Origin: [Clostridium] aminophilum DSM 10710
Lineage (GTDB): Bacteria > Bacillota > Clostridia > Lachnospirales > Lachnospiraceae
Direction: 5' to 3'
DNA length: 64,000 nt
Assembly: GCF_000711825.1 (NCBI RefSeq)
Contig: NZ_JONJ01000011.1
Location: forward strand, 62,001 to 126,000
The notes under the pieces: model-generated
Databases searched by the model: none
What the model was told of the DNA's origin: nothing
Seen by the model: only the letters and a program-made list of their open reading frames with translations
In this document: positions 1 through 9,800 of the stretch, one piece after another
Position numbering within the stretch: position 1 is the first letter of the stretch
Layout: every line of letters starts with the position of its first letter
Position numbers and translations under genes: made by a program

Positions 1-147
1 CTTCTTGAGGACATCAACCGCCGCGGCACCACCGTGATCGTTGTGACACACAGCCGGGAGATTGTCCGCTCGATGCAGAAACGCGTGATTATGCTGGAAA
101 AGGGATTTGTCGTGCGGGATATCGAAGAGGGAAGCTATAATTTATGA
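1..147 (+). CDS. ftsE: Cell-division ATP-binding protein FtsE, C-terminal fragment
   Basis: This is the last 48 codons of an ABC ATPase, cut by the window edge. The visible part reads through the H-loop region (VVTHSREIV) and ends in EEGSYNL. FtsE is the cytoplasmic ATPase that drives FtsX and, through it, peptidoglycan hydrolases at the division site. The identification rests mainly on the next gene: the stop overlaps the ftsX start in an ATGA arrangement, the classic translational coupling of ftsEX. The Walker motifs lie outside the window, so another ABC ATPase cannot be strictly excluded. Confidence 0.85.
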   Translation, partial: LLEDINRRGTTVIVVTHSREIVRSMQKRVIMLEKGFVVRDIEEGSYNL

Positions 148-1052
148 GAATCAGAACCTTTTTTTACTGTTTGGCGCAGGGATTGAAAAATATAGGCAGA
201 AATATCTGGGTGGCGCTCGTATCGGTCGCCAGCATTTCCGCCTGTATTTTTCTTTTCTGCACCTTTTTTGTTATGATCTGCAATATCCGGCATATGGTCC
301 GCAACGCGGAGGAGGCGGTCGGCGTGACGGCATTTTTCGACAGCGGAATCTCGGAAAAGGAGATCCGGGAGATCGGTGAGGAGATCACGGGCCGGCCGGA
401 AGTCAAGGATGTCACGTACATTTCGGCAGAAGAAGCGTGGAAGAGCTTTCAGGAGGATTATTTCCGGGACAATGAACACCTTGCGGAGGGGTTTGCCAAT
501 GACAATCCCCTTGCGGAGTCTGCGTCCTACGAGATTCATCTGAACAGCATCGAACAGCAGGACAGCTTTGTGAACTGGCTGAAAGATGTTCCGGGCGTCC
601 GGAAAGTCAACTATTCCGTTGATGCGGCGTCGGGACTCATCCGGCTGAATCGGCTGGTCAGCGTGGTCTCTTCCGTGATCATTGCAATTCTTCTGACGGT
701 TTCGGTCTTCCTGATCAGCAATACGATCTCCACGGCGGCGGCATTTCACCGGGAAGAGTACCGTATCATGCGGCTGATCGGAGCGACGAACTTCATGATC
801 CGTGCGCCGTTTGTGTTTGAGGGAATCCTGATCGGATTTGCCGGAGCGCTGATTCCGCTCGGAATTGTGACGCTTCTCTACCGTCACGGCGTCAGGATTG
901 TGATGGAAAAAGCGGCGATCCTGTCGTCGGTGATTAACTTTCTGCCGCTTCGGGAGATTCTGCCGGTGATGTCTCTGATTGCGCTCGCGCTCGGTGTCGG
1001 CATCGGTTTTGTCGGAAGTTTCTTCACGATTCGGAAGACGCTCCGTGTCTGA
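144..1052 (+). CDS. ftsX: Cell-division permease-like protein FtsX
   Basis: The 302-residue membrane protein has the FtsX layout: one transmembrane segment near residues 22-45, a large extracytoplasmic domain (about 47-168), then three more segments near 172-195, 222-245 and 270-295. FtsX does not transport; with FtsE it passes ATP-driven motion to extracellular peptidoglycan hydrolases. The conserved FtsX/MacB-like core is seen in FHREEYRIMRLIGATNFMI before the third segment. It overlaps ftsE by four bases and is followed after 12 bp by a coiled-coil M23 peptidase, the expected partner. Confidence 0.93.
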   Translation: MRIRTFFYCLAQGLKNIGRNIWVALVSVASISACIFLFCTFFVMICNIRHMVRNAEEAVGVTAFFDSGISEKEIREIGEEITGRPEVKDVTYISAEEAWKSFQEDYFRDNEHLAEGFANDNPLAESASYEIHLNSIEQQDSFVNWLKDVPGVRKVNYSVDAASGLIRLNRLVSVVSSVIIAILLTVSVFLISNTISTAAAFHREEYRIMRLIGATNFMIRAPFVFEGILIGFAGALIPLGIVTLLYRHGVRIVMEKAAILSSVINFLPLREILPVMSLIALALGVGIGFVGSFFTIRKTLRV

Positions 1053-1064
1053 GGGAGGTACAGG

Positions 1065-2468
1065 ATGTTCATGCGGAATCATGTGCCGAACGGCGGTAGC
1101 GGTGAATGGAAGAAACGGGCGGGGATCATTCTTGCAGTTACGGCTGCCTCTGCGGCGCTGACGTTCAGCCATGTCAGCGGAACGCTTCTGGTCAATGCGG
1201 CCAAAGAGAATGCTCTTGCGGACGCGGAGGCCAGAAAACGTGCCATGGAAGCCGAAAAGAAAAAGACGGATCAGAAGATCCGGCAGCTCGAAGGTCTCCG
1301 GGGCAACACGGAGCAGTATGTGAAAGAACTGGATACCCAGACATCTCAGATTGCGGACGAGATGGACCGGCTGGACCGGGAGGTACAGGAAAAGCAGGCG
1401 GAGATCGATGAGATCAGCGTGGAGCTGGCGGCCGCGGAGGAAGTTGAGAAAGAGCAGTACACGGCGATGAAGCTTCGAATCCGGTATATGTATGAGAAGG
1501 GGGATTCCAGTTTTCTGGAGATTCTTCTCTCGTCGGATTCCATCTCGGATCTTTTGAACAGAGCCGAGTATATCGAGCAGATCTCGAAATATGACCGGGA
1601 TCAGTTGGAGGAATATGAGGCGACAACCAGACGGATCGCCGAGGATAAGGAAAAGCTCGAAAAAGATCTGACGGAGATCGTGGATATGCGAAATGAGACT
1701 GCGGCAAAGCAGACCTCGATCAAGACCCTGATGGAGACCAAGAAGAACGAACTGACGAATCTGGCTGCGCAGCTCGGGGAGCAGAGAGACGCTTCCAAGG
1801 GTATGGCATCCGATATCGCAGCGCAGCAGGCAGAGATCGACAGGATTCAGGAAGAGATCCGTCAGGCAGCCATCGCCGCGGAAAAAGCGGCGCAGGAGGC
1901 GGCGAGACGTCAGGCAGAGGCGGAAGAAGCCGCGCGGAAAAAACAGGAGCAGCAGGCGAAGAACGCCGCGAAATCCGTTGATGCTCCGACGGAGTCCGAC
2001 GGCAGTAAGTCGGAAACCAAGGTGGAGACAAAAGGCGGAAAGACCTCTTCCAAAGGTTCGATGACCAAGGGGAGCGGAAGCCTTTCCTGGCCGCTTGCAT
2101 CCTCCGGAAGGATCACGTCCACATTTGGACAGCGTGAGTCACCGACGGCGGGCGCATCCACGAACCATAAGGGCGTGGACATTGCTGTCTCCAGCGGAAC
2201 GCCGATCAAGGCGGCTGACGGCGGTACCGTTGTGACCGCAACCTACAGCAGCTCGGCGGGAAATTATGTGGTGATCAGTCACGGCAACGGTACGTCGACG
2301 GTATACATGCACTGTCAATCGCTGGATGTATCGGCAGGCGATACCGTTTCCAAGGGAGAGACCATTGCGAAAGTCGGTTCCACCGGTTATTCCACGGGAC
2401 CGCATCTTCACTTCGGCGTGCTCAAGAACGGACAGTATGTGGATCCGATGGATTACGTCAGCCAGTAA
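1065..2468 (+). CDS. Secreted coiled-coil M23 (LytM) peptidase, FtsEX partner
   Basis: The 467-residue protein has an N-terminal hydrophobic segment (about 23-42), a long Lys/Glu/Gln-rich coiled coil (about 45-300), a Ser/Thr/Lys/Gly linker (about 305-345) and a C-terminal LytM domain. The LytM domain keeps metal ligands in NHKGVD and HLHFGV, so it looks catalytically competent, unlike degenerate EnvC. It should cleave peptidoglycan cross-bridges or activate another hydrolase outside the membrane. The start at 1065 has a strong GGGAGG site. In gene order it takes the place of EnvC in Gram-negatives and of PcsB in streptococci, which is why it is read as the FtsEX-controlled hydrolase. Confidence 0.9.
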   Translation: MFMRNHVPNGGSGEWKKRAGIILAVTAASAALTFSHVSGTLLVNAAKENALADAEARKRAMEAEKKKTDQKIRQLEGLRGNTEQYVKELDTQTSQIADEMDRLDREVQEKQAEIDEISVELAAAEEVEKEQYTAMKLRIRYMYEKGDSSFLEILLSSDSISDLLNRAEYIEQISKYDRDQLEEYEATTRRIAEDKEKLEKDLTEIVDMRNETAAKQTSIKTLMETKKNELTNLAAQLGEQRDASKGMASDIAAQQAEIDRIQEEIRQAAIAAEKAAQEAARRQAEAEEAARKKQEQQAKNAAKSVDAPTESDGSKSETKVETKGGKTSSKGSMTKGSGSLSWPLASSGRITSTFGQRESPTAGASTNHKGVDIAVSSGTPIKAADGGTVVTATYSSSAGNYVVISHGNGTSTVYMHCQSLDVSAGDTVSKGETIAKVGSTGYSTGPHLHFGVLKNGQYVDPMDYVSQ

Positions 2469-2495
2469 GGACGGCATAAAAATCGCGGAAAACCG

Positions 2496-2548
2496 AAAAA
2501 AAAAACGAAAAAACGAAAAAACAAAAAAACAAAAAAACGAAAAAACAG
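2496..2548. repeat. A-rich low-complexity tract
   Basis: About 53 bases made almost only of A-runs of six to ten separated by single C or G-containing steps (aaaaaacga, aaaaaaac). It follows the M23 peptidase and precedes a hairpin. It has no convincing coding potential and could be slippage-prone. Confidence 0.8.
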
Positions 2549-2567
2549 AACAGTTTATCGGGACAGA

Positions 2568-2640
2568 GTCCGCAGGGCGATCCGTCCTCCCACATGAGGG
2601 AACCGGAAAACGGAAAGATGCCTGCGGACTTTGTTTTTTT
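2568..2640 (+). terminator. Long-loop hairpin with T-run
   Basis: The arms gtccgcagg and cctgcggac pair perfectly around a loop of about 44 bases that holds smaller hairpins (cctc/gagg, ccg/cgg), followed by a run of seven T. It probably ends the ftsEX-M23 transcript. The large structured loop is unusual for a plain terminator, so a small regulatory RNA structure is possible. Confidence 0.55.
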
Positions 2641-2651
2641 CAAAATAGTAC

Positions 2652-2680
2652 AGGACAGAGAACGGCGCGCGCGGTATAAT
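2652..2680 (+). promoter_or_regulatory. Promoter of the S41 protease gene
   Basis: A perfect TATAAT at 2675-2680 lies 17 bp after AGGACA (four of six matches to TTGACA). Transcription would begin near 2687, ahead of a small ccggg/cccgg hairpin at 2694-2708 and the TTG start at 2732. Confidence 0.6.
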
Positions 2681-2731
2681 ACGGAGAAGACGTGCCGGGA
2701 TCAGCCCGGCGATGGAAAAGAGGATACATCA

Positions 2732-4165
2732 TTGGAACATTTGGAAGACAGAAATACGGATCCGGTAACCGGGGAACCGGAAACATCCGGAAAGAAGCCG
2801 AAGAAAAAGCACCCGGTGATCCGGGGCATTGTGATCGGCGTCTGCGGAACCCTGTGCGTGCTGACGGCCGCAGTCGGAATCTTTCTCTATAACGGCTATC
2901 GCCGGATGCAGGAACAGTACAGTCAGATTGCGCCGACGAAGGATGACGGAAAAGAAGCGCTGAACCTGGACCGCGTGAAGGAAAAGGTTGCTCTTCTCAA
3001 CTATTTTGTAAACAAGCAGTTCCTTTTTCAGGAGAACATCGATGCGCAGACTCAGGAGAATTATCTGTATTACGGTTATGTCGCATCGCTGGGAGATCCG
3101 TATGCCAGCTATTATTCGGCAAATGATTTCCGGAAACTGATGGAACATCAGGACGGCGTTTTTATCGGTATCGGTGCGACGGTTCAGACCAATCCGAGTA
3201 CCGGAAATGTCGAAGTGGTCTCTCTGACGCCGGGAGGCCCGGCCGAGAGGAACGGCATGCTTCCGGGAGATATTTTCTATAAAGTGGATGACCAGTATGT
3301 CACCGGAAAGGATCTGGATCTTCTGATTGCGGAGAACATCCGGGGAAAAGAAGGCACTCCGCTCACCGTAACGGTTTACCGATCGTCGGAGAAGAAATAC
3401 ATTCCCCTTGAAATGACAAGAGAGAAGATCGTCAAGGAGACGATCAAGGCGTCCATGAAAGACGACATCGGACTGATCCGTCTGACCGAGTTTGATGAGG
3501 TGACACCGGAACAGTTTAAGAATGCGGCGGATAAGCTTCTCGGACAGGGGGCGAAGAAACTGATCATTGATCTCCGGAACAATCCGGGAGGAAGTCTGAC
3601 TGCGGTTCTGCCCTGCATGGATTATATCCTTCCGGACGGCGGACTGATGCTGAAATTCAAGGGTCTCGGCGATGAGCACGAGGAGTTCAAGTGTGAAGAC
3701 GGTCACGAACTTTCGGTTCCGATGGCAGTTCTGGTCAATGAAAACACTGCGAGTGCGGCGGAAGCATTCAGCGGCGCCATGCAGGATTACGGAAAAGCGG
3801 TTCTCGTCGGAACCAAGACCTTTGGAAAAGGAATTGTCCAGAGCACATTCCCTCTCGGAGATGGAAGCGCAGTGAAGTTTACCACACAGCGGTATTACAC
3901 GCCGAAGGATCAGGATATTCACGGAAACGGTCTGATGCCGGACGTGGAGTGCGAGCTGGCGGAAGGTCTGATCGCGGGGACACAGATTCCGGAGGATCAG
4001 GACAATCAGCTGCAGAAAGCCGTGGAGGTTGTGAATCAGAAAGCGGCCGCGCAGGCTATGCAGGAGAGTGCAGCGGAGGCCTCCGCTGTGCAGACGGCGG
4101 AAGCGCAGACGGAAGCGGAACCGGAATCCGAAACCGGAGCGACGCAGACAACTGCCGCGAATTGA
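2732..4165 (+). CDS. Membrane-anchored S41 family carboxy-terminal processing peptidase with PDZ domain
   Basis: CtpA/Prc-type serine protease that trims C termini of envelope proteins outside the membrane. From the TTG start it has 477 residues: a Lys-rich cytoplasmic head, a transmembrane anchor (about 28-50), a PDZ domain (about 125-205) and the S41 core. The nucleophile is the serine in NENTASAAEAF (about 340) and the lysine base sits in KTFGKGIVQ (about 366). The tail is Ala/Glu/Gln/Thr-rich. TTG at 2732 is chosen because AAGAGGA lies seven bases upstream and a promoter sits just before; earlier in-frame ATGs fall inside the terminator hairpin. In Clostridia such proteases often follow ftsEX and M23 genes. 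Confidence 0.9.
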   Translation: MEHLEDRNTDPVTGEPETSGKKPKKKHPVIRGIVIGVCGTLCVLTAAVGIFLYNGYRRMQEQYSQIAPTKDDGKEALNLDRVKEKVALLNYFVNKQFLFQENIDAQTQENYLYYGYVASLGDPYASYYSANDFRKLMEHQDGVFIGIGATVQTNPSTGNVEVVSLTPGGPAERNGMLPGDIFYKVDDQYVTGKDLDLLIAENIRGKEGTPLTVTVYRSSEKKYIPLEMTREKIVKETIKASMKDDIGLIRLTEFDEVTPEQFKNAADKLLGQGAKKLIIDLRNNPGGSLTAVLPCMDYILPDGGLMLKFKGLGDEHEEFKCEDGHELSVPMAVLVNENTASAAEAFSGAMQDYGKAVLVGTKTFGKGIVQSTFPLGDGSAVKFTTQRYYTPKDQDIHGNGLMPDVECELAEGLIAGTQIPEDQDNQLQKAVEVVNQKAAAQAMQESAAEASAVQTAEAQTEAEPESETGATQTTAAN

Positions 4166-4188
4166 TACGGAATATATGTAATAAACAC

Positions 4189-4276
4189 AGCGAGTCGAAA
4201 CACGCTTTGAGAGCTTCGACTCGCTATGTTTAACGGCAGTCGTCAGGGTTTCACCGGAGCGTGGGCTTTGGCGAGT
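4189..4276 (-). repeat. Dispersed ~85-bp intergenic repeat, copy C
   Basis: Read on the minus strand this block matches the blocks at 43444-43525 and 46141-46229: a GCCAAAGC start, a central CCCTGACGACTG, and an end resembling CGTGTTTCGACTCG. It contains a perfect 11-bp inverted repeat (agcgagtcgaa/ttcgactcgct). It lies between the S41 gene and the convergent FAD dehydrogenase. Confidence 0.7.
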
Positions 4277-4284
4277 CAGCCGCA

Positions 4285-4321
4285 TAAAAAATCGAGCGGG
4301 GATCACCCGCTCGATTTTTTC
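4285..4321. terminator. Bidirectional terminator
   Basis: The arms aaaaaatcgagcggg and cccgctcgatttttt form a perfect stem with a short loop, with A-run and T-run on either side. It can stop both the S41 transcript and the convergent FAD dehydrogenase transcript. Confidence 0.92.
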
Positions 4322-4372
4322 AGTCCGCTTGCGAACGTTGCACTATGAACTTTACGTTACTCCGGTAAGGGA

Positions 4373-5794
4373 TCAGACTCTTCCGGCCTTCAGAATGCTT
4401 CTTGCAACCGACAGTCCGTTTGCGCTTGCCTGCTGAAGACCGCGGGTTACGGATGCGCCGTCGCCGATGGCGCGAAGCGCCTTGATGCTGGTCTCAAAAT
4501 CACGGTCAACCATGACTTTGTTGGAGTAGAACTTAACCTCCACGCCGTAGAGGAGTGTCTCATCGCTGGCGATACCCGGCGTTACCTTGTCGAGGGCCTG
4601 GAGCATTTCCTCGATATCCACCAGAATCCGGTGAGGAAGGACGAGGGAGAGATCGCCCGGAACGGCATCCTTCAGGGTCGGGATGAGGTTGTTGCGGTAA
4701 AGTCTCTCCTCGGTGGTGCGGCGTCCGCGGCGCAGGTCGCCGTACCGCTGTACAAGAATGCGGCCGTCACACAGCATATTGCTCAGATGGGCGACGTACT
4801 TTCCGTACTCGATCGGTGTGTGGAACGGCTTGGTGAAATTCTTGGAGACAAGAAGCGCAAAGTTTGTGTTGCGTGTCTTGAATTCCTTGGACTTATACGC
4901 ATGGCCGTTGACCACCGCCAGATTGTCGTCATAATATTCGGTTGCGACCTCGCCGGACGGGTTGGTGCAGAAGGTGCGTACCTTGTCGTCGAAGGTCGGT
5001 GTGTAATATACGAGCTTTGCCTCGTAGAGGTTTTCATTCAGGAATTTCATGACCTCATCGCGGACTTCGACGCGGACGCCGATATCCACGGTGCCGACCT
5101 TTGTCTCGATGTTGTGTTCCTCACAGATGTGGGAGAACCAGTCGGAGCCGTCACGGCCGATGGCGGACACGATCTCTTTTCCGTAGAAGATCTCGTCCTT
5201 GTCGGTGATGACACCGACGGCCTGTCCGTTATCCACAATGATGTTTTTGACGCTCGTCTGGAAGATCATCTCCACGCCGATCTTCGCGAGGTGTTCCTGC
5301 ATGCGGGAATAGATTTTGTATCCCTCCTCGGTTCCGAGGTGGCGGATCGGACATTCGATGAGTTTTAAGTCGGCAATGATGGCGCGGCGGCGGATCTCAT
5401 CGATCTCCTCCTGCTTGTCAATGCCGTAGATGCCCGGATCGGCACCGAATTCGAGGTAGATCTCGTCGGACTCGTGAATGAGTTTGGCCGCTTCCTCATA
5501 GCCGAGGATTTCCGGCAGATTGCCGCCGACATCCGGGGAGAGGGAAAGCTTGCCGTCGGAAAATGCTCCTGCGCCGGAAAATCCTGTGGTAATGGAACAC
5601 GGCAGACAGTGCGCGCAGACACCGGTTTTTCTCTTCGGACAGATTCTCTTTTCAATGGAACGTCCTTTTTCAATCATGACGATGGAGAGGTCCGGGCGCT
5701 GTTTCTTGAGTTCGTAAGCGCAGAAGATACCGGAAGGACCGGCACCGATAATGATGACGTCGGCGCGGCGGGATGCATTTTCGGAATTGTTCAT
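4373..5794 (-). CDS. FAD-dependent dehydrogenase (COG2509-like)
   Basis: The 473-residue protein opens with a Rossmann dinucleotide-binding motif (VIIIGAGPSGIFCAYEL, about 14-30) followed by an acidic residue at the end of strand two (MIEKGR). Two Cys pairs appear near residues 52-66 (ICPKRKTGVCAHCLPC), then TTGFSGAGAFSDGKL, a signature of this family of uncharacterised FAD dehydrogenases. The C-terminal GDGASVTRGLQQASANG is a second FAD contact. It should be a cytoplasmic flavoenzyme; the substrate is unknown. The start has AAAGAGGT upstream. It stands alone, with its own promoter and a shared terminator. Confidence 0.85.
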   Translation of the reverse strand: MNNSENASRRADVIIIGAGPSGIFCAYELKKQRPDLSIVMIEKGRSIEKRICPKRKTGVCAHCLPCSITTGFSGAGAFSDGKLSLSPDVGGNLPEILGYEEAAKLIHESDEIYLEFGADPGIYGIDKQEEIDEIRRRAIIADLKLIECPIRHLGTEEGYKIYSRMQEHLAKIGVEMIFQTSVKNIIVDNGQAVGVITDKDEIFYGKEIVSAIGRDGSDWFSHICEEHNIETKVGTVDIGVRVEVRDEVMKFLNENLYEAKLVYYTPTFDDKVRTFCTNPSGEVATEYYDDNLAVVNGHAYKSKEFKTRNTNFALLVSKNFTKPFHTPIEYGKYVAHLSNMLCDGRILVQRYGDLRRGRRTTEERLYRNNLIPTLKDAVPGDLSLVLPHRILVDIEEMLQALDKVTPGIASDETLLYGVEVKFYSNKVMVDRDFETSIKALRAIGDGASVTRGLQQASANGLSVARSILKAGRV

Positions 5795-5859
5795 ATTATG
5801 TACCTCTTTCGGAAAGGGTAAAAAGCGTATACGAATACATAGGGATAATCCCCAAAAAA

Positions 5860-5888
5860 AGTATAGTATTACCCTTAAAATAAGTCAA
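5860..5888 (-). promoter_or_regulatory. Promoter of the FAD dehydrogenase
   Basis: On the minus strand TTGACT (5883-5888) and TATACT (5860-5865) are separated by 17 bp. The start codon lies about 65 bp downstream. Confidence 0.8.
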
Positions 5889-6036
5889 TTTGATGAAAAA
5901 ATTGTGTGGCACACAAACTTCCACAATATATCATGCGAATATTGATTTGTCAACAGGAAAATGATCGGTCCGGCTATGAGTCTGAAACAGCCGCCCGACA
6001 CGGCTCCGGACACGGTCCGAATCAGAGGAAATCCGT

Positions 6037-6065
6037 TTGCAAGTTTCCCGGTCATGAAGTAGAAT
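6037..6065 (+). promoter_or_regulatory. Probable promoter of pth-mfd
   Basis: TTGCAA (6037-6042), a 17-bp spacer and TAGAAT (6060-6065). The remaining sequence between 5889 and 6168 shows no convincing gene; an 88-codon open frame there has no family resemblance. Confidence 0.55.
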
Positions 6066-6246
6066 ACCTACATGTAAATATTGAAATGGCAGGCGGCGGA
6101 TTTCCGGAAGACGGGGATTCGGCGCATAAAGTCGTGCCCTGGAACAGGTGCGCGAAGAGGGATGAAACGTGAATTTACTGCGAAAGCTCTTCGGGTTGAC
6201 CGATGAAAAGGAACGTTCAGAAGATACAGATTGGAGAAATGTAAAT

Positions 6247-6858
6247 ATGTACATTATCGCAGGACTCGGAAATCCGGGAAGAGAATACGAACATACCAGA
6301 CACAACGTGGGATTCGACACCATTGACCAGCTGGCGGACCGTCTGGGGATTACGCTGAATGAGAGCAAATTCAAGGGAATCTTCGGGAAGGGGATGATCG
6401 AAGGAGAAAAAGTGATTCTGGTCAAACCCCTGACTTTTATGAACAACAGCGGCGAGTGCATCCGCCCGCTGATGGATTACTATAAGGTTGAACCGGATCA
6501 TTTTATCGTCATCTATGACGATATCTCCCTGGAGCCGGGTATGATCCGTGTCCGCGGAAAGGGCAGCGCCGGCGGTCACAACGGAATCAAGAGCCTGATC
6601 CAGCACCTCGGAACGCAGGATTTTCCGAGAGTCCGGATCGGAATCGGCATGAAACCGAGTCAGATGGATCTGGCCGATTATGTTCTTGGACATTTTGACC
6701 AGGTAACCCGGAAAGTGATGGAAGAAGCATACCGGGATGGAGCGGAGGCGGCCTGCGCCGTGATCACGGACGGCATCCAGAAAGCGATGAGCGGTTTTAA
6801 CGGCGCGGCGAGGAAGGATAACAGCGAAAAGAACGGAAAACACATTCCGAAGGAGTGA
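6247..6858 (+). CDS. pth: Peptidyl-tRNA hydrolase
   Basis: Cleaves peptidyl-tRNA released from stalled ribosomes so that the tRNA can be recycled. From the ATG at 6247 the protein is 203 residues and starts MYIIAGLGNPG, exactly as in the family, with the catalytic histidine in HTRHNVGF, then FMNNSGE and the RGKGSAGGHNGIKS loop. The frame stays open upstream to a GTG at 6169 that has its own AGAGG site and would add 26 residues; the family alignment favours 6247 but the longer form is possible. The gene sits two bases before mfd, a conserved pairing in Firmicutes. Confidence 0.93.
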   Translation: MYIIAGLGNPGREYEHTRHNVGFDTIDQLADRLGITLNESKFKGIFGKGMIEGEKVILVKPLTFMNNSGECIRPLMDYYKVEPDHFIVIYDDISLEPGMIRVRGKGSAGGHNGIKSLIQHLGTQDFPRVRIGIGMKPSQMDLADYVLGHFDQVTRKVMEEAYRDGAEAACAVITDGIQKAMSGFNGAARKDNSEKNGKHIPKE

Positions 6859-6859
6859 T

Positions 6860-9800
6860 ATGGGAGCAATCTTTGAAAATCCGCTGCATGAGCTGGCGGA
6901 GTACGAAGCACTGCGGGAGGCACTGGAGAAGGGAAAAGGCCCGGTCATGGTCTCCGGAACCGTCGAGTCACAGAAGGTTCATCTGGCGGCGGAACTGGCA
7001 ACGGAACGGAAAGACGAGGGCTGGACACTGATCATCGCGGAGGACGAGCTGAAGGCAAAATCCATCGCGGAAGATTTCCGCTGTTTTCGCCGGGATGTGA
7101 TGATCTACCCGGCCCGCGATCTTCTGTTCTATAACTCGGACATCCACGGGAACCTTCTGACCCGGCAGCGGATCCGGGTGCTGGAGGCGCTGTCTTCCAA
7201 AAAGAGCGGCATCGTGGTGACGACCGTCGATGCGCTGATGGAACATTTGCTTCCGCTGGAGATGCTGGCATCCCGCGCGATCACGATCCGGGGAGCCATA
7301 CAACTCGATCTTGCGGATATGGCAAAAAAACTCTCGGCGCTCGGATACGAGAGGACGGCGGAGGTGGACGGCACCGGTCAGTTTTCCGTGCGCGGCGGCA
7401 TTTTGGACGTGTTCCCGCTGACGGCGGAGGTGCCGTACCGGATTGAGCTTTGGGGCGACGAGATCGACTCCATCCGCACTTTTGACCCGGAGACACAGCG
7501 GTCGGTGGATACCGTGTCCGAAGCCTACATTTTCCCGGCGACCGAGATTGTTCTCGGCGATGAGATGATCGAAAAGGGTCTGGGGAAAATCGAAAAAGAG
7601 CGGGATAAGAACGTGAAGGCGTTCCGGGACCAGATGAAAAATGAAGAAGCCTTCCGCCTCACCCAGAGTGTGGGCGAGGTAGTAGAGAGCCTCCGGGAGA
7701 AAATGTCCGTTCACGGCCTTGCCAGCTTCATCCGGTATTTCACAAAGGATACGGTGTCATTTCTGGATTATTTCCCGGAGAATACGGACGTCTTTCTCGA
7801 TGAGCCGCAGCATCTGAAGGAGCGGGCGGAAGTCGTGGAGCAGGAATTTGCCGACAGTATGCAGCAGCGGATCCTGATGGGGGCGATTCTTCCGGGGCAG
7901 GCGGATTTCCTCTTCAGCGCGAAAAAGACGATGGCGATGATGAGCGGAGCCCGCACTGTGATGATGATGTCCATCGAGCAGAAAGTCACCGGGATGGCGC
8001 CGAAGACAAAGGTCTCGCTGACCACCCGGAGCGTGCAGTCCTATCAGAATAATTTTCCTCTTCTTATTGAAGATCTGAAGAAATGGCAGAGCCGGAATTA
8101 CCGCATGGTTCTTGTGGCCGGCTCGACGGCGAGAGCGCAGCGTCTGGCTGCGGATCTCCGGGATTACGAATTCCGGGCGTTCAGTCCGGAGAGCGCGGAG
8201 CACCGGGTAAATCCCGGCGAGATCATGGTAGTGGCGGGCAATCTCCACCGCGGCTTTGAATATCCGATGATCCGTTTTGTGGTTATTACGGAAAATGATA
8301 TCTTCGGGGCGAACCGGCAGAAGCGGAAAAAGCCGCAGAAGAAATACAGCGGCCGGTCCATCCAGAGTTTTACCGAACTCTCGGTGGGAGACTATGTCGT
8401 TCACGAGACCTACGGACTCGGCATTTACCGCGGAATCGAGAAGATCCGCTCCAACGGCACGGAAAAGGACTATATCAAAATCGATTACCGCGACACGGAT
8501 GTTCTCTACGTTCCGGCGACGATGCTCGACAAGATTCAGAAATACGCGGGCGGCGACGCGGAGAAAGTGCCGAAGCTGTCCAAACTCGGCGGTACGGAGT
8601 GGAAGAAGACCAAGACAAAGGTCAAGAAGGAAGTCGAGGAGGTCGCAAAGGACCTTGTGGCGCTCTATGCCAAGCGCCAGAACGGGGCCGGATATGCCTT
8701 CGGGCCGGACACCGTATGGCAGCATGAGTTTGAGGATTCTTTCCCGTTCGAGGAGACCGACGATCAGCTCGCGGCCATCGAGGACACCAAGCGGGACATG
8801 GAGAGCACGAAAATCATGGACCGCCTGATCTGCGGCGACGTGGGCTTCGGAAAGACGGAGATCGCGATTCGCGCGGCATTTAAGGCCGTTCAGGAAGAAC
8901 GTCAGGTGGCGGTCCTCGTGCCGACGACGATCCTCGCCCAGCAGCATTACAACACGTTTATCCAGCGAATGAAGGATTTTCCGGTCAACATCGAGCTGAT
9001 GAGCCGGTTCCGCACACCGTCCGAGATGAAGAAGACGGTGGAAGGGCTGAAAAAGGGCACGGTGGACATCGTGATCGGGACGCACCGCATTCTCTCGAAA
9101 GATGTGAAGTTCAAGAACCTCGGCCTTCTCGTCGTCGATGAGGAGCAGCGGTTCGGCGTAAAGCATAAAGAGAGTATCAAGAAGCTACGGGAAAATGTCG
9201 ACGTTCTGACGCTGTCCGCAACGCCGATTCCGCGGACTCTCCACATGTCGCTGGCCGGAATCCGTGACATGAGTGTTCTGGAAGAGGCTCCGGTGGACCG
9301 TCTGCCGATTCAGACCTATGTCATGGAGTACAGCGACGAGATTATCCGCGAGGCAATCCGGAGAGAAATGGCGCGCCACGGTCAGGTCTACTATGTCCAC
9401 AACCGGGTCGGCGATATCGATGAGATCACGACAAAGATTCAGGCGCTGGTGCCGGAAGCGCGGGTGGTCTATGCGCATGGTCAGATGAAAGAGCACGAGC
9501 TGGAAAACATCATGATGGATTTTGTGAACGGCGAGATCGACGTTCTGGTCTGCACGACCATCATTGAGACCGGATTGGACATTCCGAACGCCAACACGAT
9601 CATCATTCACGATGCCGATAAGATGGGACTTTCCCAGCTGTATCAGCTGCGGGGAAGAGTCGGAAGAACGAACCGTACCTCCTTTGCCTTCCTGATGTAC
9701 CGGAGAAACATGATCCTGAAAGAGGTGGCGGAAAAGCGCCTTGCCGCGATCCGCGATTTCACGGAGCTCGGCTCGGGAATCCGAGTCGCAATGCGCGATC

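Noticed and set aside
2729-4306. Minus-strand frame of 525 codons opposite the S41 protease
   Set aside because: Shadow of a real gene; composition is Arg/His/Leu-rich without domains, and it crosses a terminator and a dispersed repeat.
5906-6172. 88-codon plus-strand frame before pth
   Set aside because: No family resemblance; it spans the probable pth promoter and lacks a ribosome-binding site.
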